28,929 nt of DNA, from the NCBI GenBank assembly GCA_024653385.1, contig JANLFZ010000009.1, positions 1-28,929 of the forward strand, read 5' to 3'. The position numbers and the translations under genes are program-made. Under the pieces are notes generated by a model, which saw only the letters and a list, made by a program, of their open reading frames with translations, did not search any database and had not been told where the DNA came from. Position 1 is the first letter of the stretch, and each line of letters starts with the position of its first letter. The stretch comes from Thermoguttaceae bacterium. GTDB taxonomy: Bacteria; Planctomycetota; Planctomycetia; Pirellulales; Thermoguttaceae. Shown in pieces: positions 23,049 to 28,929 of this stretch.

Positions 23049-23953
23049 TCAGGAGCGAAGATCGTAGCCGAGTATTGCTGCCGTTTCGCCAGCGATCCGT
23101 AAAAGCGTGTCCCTCTCAGCCGGGCTCCACTGGGTCCAGTGTGCGAATTGCCCCTGTAGCTGAGCATTATGCTTGTCCGCCAACACCGCGTGCACATCCT
23201 CAGCTCCGGGCGCCTTCACTCCGAGAAACGCTGCCAACTGCGACATGACGCACGGACCCCGTCCAAAGAGATCTTCCGAACGGACCGGCAATAGGCGAGA
23301 TGCTTCTACGGACTGCCTGAATCGAAGCGCAAAGCGATTACAGGCGTCCCAGTACCAGCAAATCTTCTCGAAGGGGCTCCACCCCCCCATAACCTGCGCA
23401 TAGGATCGTGCTGACCCGGCTCGATTCGATATCGGTCGCTCGGGTGACCGTTATACCAGCCGCGACGCATCCCTGAACGCACTACCTCGCCGGGGTGGCG
23501 GAAGAGATGCACAAACTTTACATTCGGCATCGTCTTGGCAATAACTGGGGCAAAGTACGTGAGTCGCGACGAAGTCTCGGCATAGTATCTGCTCCGCAAC
23601 CGGGCGCTGACAAGCGCGGCGGCGCGCGCCGCGGCAAAGATCTGAGCGAACTGCTGGGGCTGCTCCCAAATCTCGTGATACGCACGCTTTCGCTCCGCGA
23701 GCAACTCGGGCGGCGGCTCATGGTAGGCATCTGTGCGACTGCATCGATTCAACAAATGCGCGAGCGTATCCGTCCCGCATCGCCCCGTGGAAAGAACGAA
23801 TAGTCCTTTAGCGTTTCGCCATACGCGGTCGGGAAGAAGCTCGGAGACCAGCTTGCCTATGCAGTACATGGGGAACCGGGACAGAGGGATGATTCGGTAT
23901 CCATCGGGTTGGACCCCGAGCAAGCGAAGTATCAGCAAGGGCTGAAGCTCCAC
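23049..23953 (-). pseudogene. Sulfotransferase, reading frame interrupted at a G7 tract
   Basis: Two frames together make one ~300-residue sulfotransferase. Frame 1 starts at GTG 23953 and carries the PAPS 5'-phosphosulfate loop in GLFVLSTGRCGTDTLAHLL and the 3'-phosphate-binding motif in VHLFRHPGEVVRSGMRRGWY. Homology moves at a run of seven G on the minus strand (C7 at 23382-23388) into the frame beginning WSPFEKICWYWDACN and ending at 23049. One extra G (or two fewer) would fuse them. It may be a true pseudogene, a phase-variable OFF allele, a slippage-expressed gene or a sequencing error. When expressed it would sulfate a glycan. It overlaps the Wzt stop by 22 nt. Confidence 0.82.
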
Positions 23954-25212
23954 TCGACCTCCGGGAGAACAAATCCACTCTTGCTTGGCGGGAGTTTTCC
24001 TGTGCCATAGACATCACGAGCTAGGACTTCAATTGCGAGGCCTGAATCGATCATGTCAACCCGCGCGCCATTCGAAAGCACCACAAGAACGAGGTGATAT
24101 AATCCGGGTAGGAGTCGGCAGTTCCTCACTAGGCATCTGGCGACACCTTTCCATCTTGTGCTCGGTTTGAGAACGGCCTGATATCTGGTATTGCATGTGA
24201 AGACTCGCTCGCCGCGAGGACCGCAAAAGCGAATTGCCAATTCTAGGGCAGGAAGGGCACTTGGCGGTTGCAGTTCGACTTCCAAGACGAGATCGCCACC
24301 CACAGGGACACTGTGAACTAGATTGCCGTTGGTGTCTGTGATTCGGAGCCGACGCAAAATCGGGGAGTACCCTCGAACGCGCCCTCTGTGGGCACTAAGG
24401 TCGACGTCAGCCGCTAACTCCGAATTTCTTCTGAAGTAATATGAGATAATTGAGCAGACATCCCCTAAGGCGTGTAGCTTGCCTGCGTCGAGCAGGGCAG
24501 CCGTAGTGCACAGTGATTCTACTGCGGCCATGTTATGGCTGACAAAAAGCACCGTCCTGCCCCGCCGAGCCACGTCTTCCATCTTCCGGATGCACTTGTT
24601 CTGAAACGCCGCGTCGCCGACGGCGAGGACCTCGTCAACCACGAGGATTTCGGGTTCGAGGTGGGCGGCCACGGCGAAGGCGAGGCGGACTTGCATGCCG
24701 CTGGAGTAGCGTTTGACGGGCGTATCGAGGAACTTCTCGACCCCGGCGAACTCGACGATCTCGTCGAACTTGCGTTTGATCTCGGCCCGGGACATGCCGA
24801 GGATCGCGCCGTTGACGAAGATGTTTTCGCGGCCGGTCAGCTCGGGGTGGAAGCCGGTGCCGACTTCCAGGAGGCTGCCGACCCGGCCGTGGATCTCGAC
24901 GTAGCCGCTCGTCGGCTCGGTGATGCGGCTTAGGATCTTAAGCAGGGTCGACTTGCCCGCCCCGTTGCGCCCGATGATGCCCAGCACCTGGCCGCGGGGC
25001 ACCTCGAACGAGACGTCGCGCAGGGCCCAGATGCAATCGGGTTGATGGTTGATGGTTGATGGTTCGTGGTTGCCGCGGAATCGCCGGGCGAGGCGCGCGG
25101 CGGACCGCGTGAAGGTTCGCGCAAGGGAATCGCGAAGGGTCACGTAGCGCTCGAATTCGCCGAGACGATACTGCTTGCTCAGGTTCTCGACGCGAACGGC
25201 GATGTCGGGCAT
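23932..25212 (-). CDS. wzt: Polysaccharide ABC transporter ATP-binding protein (Wzt-like, with C-terminal domain)
   Basis: About 426 residues from ATG 25212 (MPDIAVRVENLSKQYRLGEF). Walker A GRNGAGKST is at 81-89, the signature SSGMQVRLA near 170-178, Walker B ILVVDEVLAVGD near 189-200 and the switch histidine in VSHN. Residues ~280-426 form a beta-rich extension of the Wzt C-terminal type, which in studied systems recognises the modified end of the glycan before export. Residues ~49-58 (HEPSTINHQP) are encoded by (GTTGATG)3 plus one decayed heptamer, an in-frame repeat insertion before Walker A. With the permease at 25683-26702 it should export undecaprenyl-linked polysaccharide. Confidence 0.9.
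   Translation of the reverse strand: MPDIAVRVENLSKQYRLGEFERYVTLRDSLARTFTRSAARLARRFRGNHEPSTINHQPDCIWALRDVSFEVPRGQVLGIIGRNGAGKSTLLKILSRITEPTSGYVEIHGRVGSLLEVGTGFHPELTGRENIFVNGAILGMSRAEIKRKFDEIVEFAGVEKFLDTPVKRYSSGMQVRLAFAVAAHLEPEILVVDEVLAVGDAAFQNKCIRKMEDVARRGRTVLFVSHNMAAVESLCTTAALLDAGKLHALGDVCSIISYYFRRNSELAADVDLSAHRGRVRGYSPILRRLRITDTNGNLVHSVPVGGDLVLEVELQPPSALPALELAIRFCGPRGERVFTCNTRYQAVLKPSTRWKGVARCLVRNCRLLPGLYHLVLVVLSNGARVDMIDSGLAIEVLARDVYGTGKLPPSKSGFVLPEVEWSFSPC
25041..25068 (+). repeat. Heptamer array inside the wzt coding sequence
   Basis: GTTGATG three times in tandem (25041-25061), then a decayed unit, GTTCGTG (25062-25068). It is read in frame on the minus strand. The same heptamer bounds the four-helix-bundle gene next door. 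Confidence 0.85.
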
Positions 25213-25223
25213 GGGCCTGGGGG

Positions 25224-25251
25224 GTTGATGGTTGATGGTTGATGGTTGATG
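25224..25251 (+). repeat. Left heptamer array of the four-helix-bundle cassette, (GTTGATG)4
   Basis: Four perfect tandem copies of GTTGATG. They are the exact inverted counterpart of (CATCAAC)4 at 25653-25680, so the four-helix-bundle gene sits between perfect 28-bp inverted repeats. Confidence 0.9.
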
Positions 25252-25256
25252 GTGCG

Positions 25257-25655
25257 TTAGCGGTCGGGGCGCGAGCGGATGGAACGCATCAGGGCCGAAA
25301 GCATCTTGCCGATGCGGATGCACTGACGCACGTGGTCGTTCGCGCGGTCGCGGTCCAATAGACCGGCGTCGCGCAGTTTGTACAGCCAATTCTCGGACTC
25401 GTGAGTCTCTCCCAGGGCAATCTCCAAGGAGTTCAGGAATTTCGCCTTGCTGCGGTTAAAGCCTTCGGCGATGTTTGCGCCGATCGAGCCGATGCTGCGG
25501 ATCATTTGATCGGTCAGAATCGCGGCGGTCCGACTGCGAGGCAGGCCATCGAGGTCCTTCAACACGGCCAAAAACGTCTCGTGTGCCATCTTCCAGACTT
25601 CAAGCTGAGTAAAATGCTCGATCTTCGCCGGCCGCTCCGCCACGTGCGCCACCAT
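25257..25655 (-). CDS. Four-helix-bundle protein (S23/23S rRNA intervening-sequence type)
   Basis: About 132 residues from ATG 25655, a start codon lying in the last heptamer of the right array; TTG 25658 is one codon earlier. FTQLEVWKMAHETFLAVLKD, the middle block SIGANIAEGFNRSKAKFLN and the helical C-terminal half match the small four-helix-bundle family found in rRNA intervening sequences and as free-standing genes in many genomes. The biological role of free-standing copies is unknown. It breaks the usual wzm-wzt adjacency, ends 45 bp before the wzt start, and is enclosed by inverted heptamer arrays, which points to insertion as a unit rather than a polysaccharide function. Confidence 0.85.
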   Translation of the reverse strand: MVAHVAERPAKIEHFTQLEVWKMAHETFLAVLKDLDGLPRSRTAAILTDQMIRSIGSIGANIAEGFNRSKAKFLNSLEIALGETHESENWLYKLRDAGLLDRDRANDHVRQCIRIGKMLSALMRSIRSRPDR

Positions 25656-25680
25656 CAACCATCAACCATCAACCATCAAC
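25653..25680 (-). repeat. Right heptamer array of the four-helix-bundle cassette, (CATCAAC)4
   Basis: Four perfect copies of CATCAAC, inverted relative to 25224-25251. The array ends 2 bp before the stop codon of the Wzm-like permease gene and contains the likely ATG of the four-helix-bundle gene. Confidence 0.9.
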
Positions 25681-25682
25681 TC

Positions 25683-26702
25683 TCAGATGACATCCGCAAA
25701 GGTCCGTTCCATGCGGCGGAAGTAGAACATGCCGGTGACCATGACCAGGGCGGTCATGACCGACGAGATGACGAACATCAGGCCCGGGGGGCTCGCGCTA
25801 CCCAAGAGGGCCCAACGGAACCCTTCGATCACGCCGACCATCGGGTTGAGCGAGTACAAGAGCAGGGCCCAGTCGGGCAGCTTGGCCTGGAGGCTGGCGG
25901 CCGAGTAGACCACGGGGCTGGCGAACATGCCGAGCTGCACGATAAAGGGCACGATATAGCGGAAGTCGCGGTAGATGGCCGTCAGGGCCGAGAGCCACAG
26001 GCCCGCCGCCAGCGACGAGACCACCGCCAGCACGACGAACGCCGGTAGGGTGAACACCCACCACGACGGCGCCACGCCGTAGCAGAACATCAGCACCACC
26101 AGGGCCACGAACGCGATGCCGAAATCGACCAGGGCCGACAGCACCGCCGAGAACGGGATGATCAGCCGCGGGAAGTAGACCTTGGTGATCATATGCTGGT
26201 GCGAGATGAGGCTCTGGCCCGACTGTGATAGCGAATGGGCGAAGAGCTGCCAGGGCAACATCGCGCAGAAGGTCGAGACGATGTAGGGCACGCCGGGCAC
26301 GGTGGGCATGTTCGCCCGGCCCATCAACACGCCGAACAGGGCGGCGAACAGGCCGGTCGTGGTCAACGGCTGGATGATCGCCCAGGCCGAGCCGAGCACG
26401 GTCTGCTTGTAGCGGACCTTGATTTCGCGCCACGTCAGGGCGAACAATAGCTCGCGGTAGCGCCACAGCTCGCGCAGGTCGATGGCCCGCCATCCGTGCG
26501 TGGGGCGAATGCGTATGACCGGCATCTGGCCGTTCGAGCCGGCAGGCGGCGCGGCGGCCGGAGTTTGGGCGGGCGCTTGGGTTTCGATATCCGCGTCGGC
26601 GTCGGCCTCAGCGTCGGGCGAGGTTTCCGCGTCGGCGGAAGACTCGTCGATCGCGTCGGGTTCGTCGTCGAGGATTTCGGACCTGGCGGGTTCGTCGGTC
26701 AT
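25683..26702 (-). CDS. wzm: Polysaccharide ABC-2 type permease (Wzm-like)
   Basis: A 339-residue protein from ATG 26702. The first ~60 residues are acidic and low in complexity (aspartate, glutamate and alanine rich), then proline/alanine rich. The ABC-2 domain begins near LRELWRYRELLFALTWREIK and VRYKQTVLGSAWAIIQPL, typical of polysaccharide export permeases. About six hydrophobic segments follow, with the conserved SLNPMVGVIEGFRWALLG region before the last. It should form the membrane channel energised by the ATPase at 23932-25212. The acidic leader is unusual compared with typical Wzm proteins of ~260 residues; a shorter start near MPVIRIRPTHGWR is conceivable. Confidence 0.9.
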   Translation of the reverse strand: MTDEPARSEILDDEPDAIDESSADAETSPDAEADADADIETQAPAQTPAAAPPAGSNGQMPVIRIRPTHGWRAIDLRELWRYRELLFALTWREIKVRYKQTVLGSAWAIIQPLTTTGLFAALFGVLMGRANMPTVPGVPYIVSTFCAMLPWQLFAHSLSQSGQSLISHQHMITKVYFPRLIIPFSAVLSALVDFGIAFVALVVLMFCYGVAPSWWVFTLPAFVVLAVVSSLAAGLWLSALTAIYRDFRYIVPFIVQLGMFASPVVYSAASLQAKLPDWALLLYSLNPMVGVIEGFRWALLGSASPPGLMFVISSVMTALVMVTGMFYFRRMERTFADVI

Positions 26703-26709
26703 GAGGGGT

Positions 26710-26730
26710 GGTGCGTTTTACGCACCCTAC
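26710..26730 (-). repeat. REP-like hairpin (GGTGCGT family) with GTAG head
   Basis: GGTGCGT (26710-26716), TTT loop, ACGCACC (26720-26726), CTAC (26727-26730), the complement of a GTAG head. It is related to the hairpin at 228-244. It lies in the 104-bp gap upstream of the permease gene, so it may sit in that gene's leader. Confidence 0.7.
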
Positions 26731-26747
26731 GGGGCTTCGCGGCACTG

Positions 26748-26770
26748 CTTGCCCGCGGGCAGGCAAGTAG
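26748..26770 (+). repeat. Palindrome CTTGCC/GGCAAG with trailing GTAG
   Basis: CTTGCC (26748-26753), CGCGGGCA, GGCAAG (26762-26767), with TAG completing GTAG at 26767-26770. It looks like a fourth palindromic family, or the second half of a composite unit with 26710-26730. Confidence 0.5.
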
Positions 26771-26806
26771 TGGCACGCACCGGGGGCTTTCCAAAACCAC
26801 ACACGT

Positions 26807-27487
26807 TCATTTCGGGGACGCCGCCTCGGAATGAGCCATCCAATCAAGGACCAGCCGGGCGACCTCGCGAAGGCGCCCTTCGGCCCGCTCGGGCGTGTCG
26901 AACGCGGTCTGGAGCATCACTTTGACCAGCGCGGGCCGCGACTTGCGCCCGCCGAGCGACCAGCGGATCGCGGCGGTGTCGCCCGGCTCGATCAGCACCC
27001 GGTCGCCGAACTGATACCAGTAGAGCACGGCCACCCGATCGGTCGCGCGCTCGAAGACCAACAGGGCGGCCGGCATGGTCTTTTCGTCGCCGCGGCGGAG
27101 CTGAATCATGCGCGAGCTGGCCTGGCGGTAACCGTTTCCGGTGTAGCACAAGTGGGGGTGGTGCGGAAGGCTAGCCATCTCGTCGTCGAACACGGCCAGG
27201 TGGACGAGCACGTCGGGTCCGACGGCCGAGTGGTACGCCACATCGCGGATGGCGGCAGCACCGACATGGCGGAAGATCCTCGAATCGACCACCGCCGGTT
27301 CGCCGCGCCACGAGTCCAGCTCCAGCGGCAGTTGATCGACTCGCCACTTGGGCATCTCGACCTCGATCTGCGAGCGCCGGGCCCGCACGAGCTGCGCGGT
27401 GGCGCTAATGCCCACGACGATCGCTGCGGCAATGAACAGCCTGACGGCGACGCGCTGGGCCAACAGTCGAGACAGAAGGTTGGGCAT
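26807..27487 (-). CDS. EpsI-domain protein (exosortase-associated, DUF3485-like)
   Basis: A 226-residue protein from ATG 27487, with one N-terminal membrane segment (residues ~17-33), then a periplasmic-type domain. LELDSWRGEP near 55-63 and HHPHLCYTGNGYRQ near 109-122 match the EpsI family pattern, in which a cysteine (here C114) sits in an H-P-x-x-C-Y-x-G stretch. EpsI domains are found fused to or beside exosortases in exopolysaccharide loci; their function is not well defined. No exosortase is visible in the window. It starts 18 bp after the WecA-like gene, so the two are probably cotranscribed. Confidence 0.8.
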   Translation of the reverse strand: MPNLLSRLLAQRVAVRLFIAAAIVVGISATAQLVRARRSQIEVEMPKWRVDQLPLELDSWRGEPAVVDSRIFRHVGAAAIRDVAYHSAVGPDVLVHLAVFDDEMASLPHHPHLCYTGNGYRQASSRMIQLRRGDEKTMPAALLVFERATDRVAVLYWYQFGDRVLIEPGDTAAIRWSLGGRKSRPALVKVMLQTAFDTPERAEGRLREVARLVLDWMAHSEAASPK

Positions 27488-27505
27488 GATGGGCGGGCTA
27501 GGGGG

Positions 27506-28929
27506 CTACTTCGATGGACTCACCGCGGGGCGGGGTTCGGCGGCGGGGGCCGATTCCGAGACGAGGCCGGCCGCGGTGGCCACGGCCGGCTTGGAGGCCT
27601 CCGCGAAACTGCGCAGACGCTCTTCGATCGGCGAAAGCAGATCGAGCAGATGATCGAGTTCCATGCACGCCGAGGTGCCGTTGGGCAGGCCCATGACCGT
27701 AAGGCGCCCAGCGGGCTGGGCGTTGACGACCAAGGGGATCTCCAGACGCCAGCATTCGTCGGGCGGCACGGCCGGGGTGCGGTCCCACGTGGCGTTATAA
27801 CTCTCGTGTTCCAGGGGCAGGTTGACATCCAGATGCACCTGGGTCAGCGAGAGTTTGTTGGCCGACTCGGTGAGCGAGGCCCAGAGGATCTCCCATTGAC
27901 GCGAACCCTGGAGCCGAACCGCCGTTTCGAAGTCTCGCGGCGCGCCGGGCTTGGCGAGGAGCGAGCGGAGCGTGCGGCGCAGCCAGCCGAGCACCAGGTT
28001 CAGTTCGCCCTGGCCGAACAGTCCCGTGGCCACCAGCGCCACGACCACCGCCCCGATGCCCGCGGCCGCGATGAAGTCGTTATTGTACAGCACGCTCGCC
28101 ATGGCCGACGCCGAGGTGACCAGGCAGCAGGTCGAGACCACGGCGAGCACCCTGCGGCTGGTGCCGAAGCGGTCCAAAAGGCGGTGGTGGAGGTGTCCCC
28201 GATCGGTGCTGTAGATGCTCCGGCCGGTGAGTTTGCGGCGGAGGATCGCGGCGGCCGAGTCGAGGATCGGCAAGGTCCAGACGGCCAGCGGCGCGACCAA
28301 GAGGACGGTGCCAGGCCCCTTGAGCGAGCCCTGGATGGCCAACGTGCCGACCACGAGTCCGATGAGCATGCTGCCGGCATCGCCCAGGAAGATCGACGCC
28401 GGCGGGAAGTTGAACCGCAAGAATCCGCACAGGGCGCCGGCGAACGTCAGGGCGACGACGGCGATCTCGGGCCGGTTGGTCAGGGCCGCGATGCCCGCGA
28501 ACGCGCCCACGAGGATGATGCCCAAGACCGAGGCCATTCCGTCGATGCCGTCGAGCAGATTGACCGAGTTGATCGCGCCTAAGAGCCAAAAGAACGTAAA
28601 CGGCACGGCCAAGAGCCCCAGGTCCACCTGATAGCCGAACACGGCGAACCGCTGGATCACCAGTCCGCTGGCCACGAGCACGGCCACGGCCAGGCACTGC
28701 CCGAGCAGCTTCTGCCGGCCGCGGAGCTGGAGCCGGTCGTCGATCAGGCCGATGATGACCACCAGCCCGGCGGCCAGGAGCAAGGCGACCAGATCCGAGC
28801 CGATGCGCTCGAGTCCGGCCTGCCACGGGTTGGGGACCGCCACCAGCGCGGCCACCACGAGGGTCGTCGCCACGAACACCGCGGCGCCGCCGCCCAGCGG
28901 CGTGGCCTTGGCGTGGAGCTTGCGCCGGC
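27506..28929 (-). CDS. WecA/MraY-type undecaprenyl-phosphate sugar-1-phosphate transferase, 5' end cut
   Basis: The reading frame enters from the right edge as RRKLHAKATPLGGGAAVFVA, the conserved N-terminal loop of the WecA/TagO group, so the true start is beyond the window and GTG 28879 is internal. Later motifs are GLIDDRLQLRGRQKLLGQ, GAINSVNLLDGIDGMASVLG, FPPASIFLGDAGSMLIG and the sugar-recognition block DRGHLHHRLLDRFG. It should load a sugar phosphate (commonly GlcNAc-1-P) onto undecaprenyl phosphate, starting glycan assembly. After the last membrane segments there is an unusual ~160-residue soluble extension (from about SLLAKPGAPRDFETAVRLQG) ending in an alanine/proline-rich tail. Confidence 0.9.
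   Translation of the reverse strand, partial: RRKLHAKATPLGGGAAVFVATTLVVAALVAVPNPWQAGLERIGSDLVALLLAAGLVVIIGLIDDRLQLRGRQKLLGQCLAVAVLVASGLVIQRFAVFGYQVDLGLLAVPFTFFWLLGAINSVNLLDGIDGMASVLGIILVGAFAGIAALTNRPEIAVVALTFAGALCGFLRFNFPPASIFLGDAGSMLIGLVVGTLAIQGSLKGPGTVLLVAPLAVWTLPILDSAAAILRRKLTGRSIYSTDRGHLHHRLLDRFGTSRRVLAVVSTCCLVTSASAMASVLYNNDFIAAAGIGAVVVALVATGLFGQGELNLVLGWLRRTLRSLLAKPGAPRDFETAVRLQGSRQWEILWASLTESANKLSLTQVHLDVNLPLEHESYNATWDRTPAVPPDECWRLEIPLVVNAQPAGRLTVMGLPNGTSACMELDHLLDLLSPIEERLRSFAEASKPAVATAAGLVSESAPAAEPRPAVSPSK

Noticed and set aside
25041..25680. CRISPR-like array of GTTGATG repeats
   Set aside because: The repeats are 7 bp and contiguous without unique spacers, and there are no cas genes.
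26831..28582. Plus-strand open frame of 583 residues
   Set aside because: It is antisense to the EpsI and WecA-like genes, whose motifs are clear; the frame is rich in R, G, H and Q without domain signatures.

Overview
This is a high-GC window carrying a surface or exopolysaccharide biosynthesis and export locus. Nearly all genes lie on the minus strand; the one sizeable exception is a flippase gene at 4143-5459. Gene content, mostly weak Shine-Dalgarno sequences, an EpsI-type protein and several dispersed palindrome families (some read in frame inside proteins) suggest an environmental Gram-negative bacterium, most likely of the Planctomycetota. That assignment is inference: the window holds no rRNA or other phylogenetic marker.

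Layout, in the minus-strand direction of transcription (right to left). 28929-26807: a WecA/MraY-type initiating sugar-phosphate transferase (5' end cut by the window) and an EpsI-domain protein. 26702-23932: an ABC-2 permease (Wzm-like) and its ATPase (Wzt-like, with a C-terminal glycan-binding-type domain), separated by a four-helix-bundle gene set between inverted heptamer arrays. 23953-21555: a sulfotransferase broken at a G7 tract and an FrhB-type iron-sulfur protein. 21378-16319: a pyruvyl transferase, two GT4 enzymes and a GT2 enzyme, with a ~165-bp repeat element on each side of the pyruvyl transferase. 16187-12485: a coupled GT4 / O-antigen ligase-polymerase / GT4 run. 12386-11835: a REP-associated tyrosine transposase (RAYT) with its apparent cognate REP hairpins. 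11646-8771: a tightly overlapping GT2 / GT2 / DUF2304 / GT2 operon. 8726-5626: a GT2 enzyme, a complete IS5-family element and a second pyruvyl transferase-like gene. 4013-1: a GT87-type membrane glycosyltransferase, an NAD-dependent sugar epimerase, a GT4 enzyme and the start of a bi-domain oxidoreductase.

Together the genes could provide initiation on a lipid carrier (WecA-like), nucleotide-sugar tailoring (epimerase, oxidoreductase), chain assembly (about eleven glycosyltransferases), decoration (pyruvylation, sulfation, perhaps a redox step by the FrhB-like protein), polymerisation (Wzy/WaaL-like) and export by two candidate routes (Wzx-like flippase and Wzm/Wzt ABC transporter).

The most unusual layer is the repeats. 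At least four hairpin families occur, several with the GTAG head typical of REP elements. One family surrounds the RAYT. Several repeats lie exactly over gene 3' ends and supply the stop codon, and two have entered coding sequence in frame, in a GT2 enzyme and in Wzt. The four-helix-bundle gene bounded by inverted (GTTGATG)4 arrays looks like a discrete inserted cassette.
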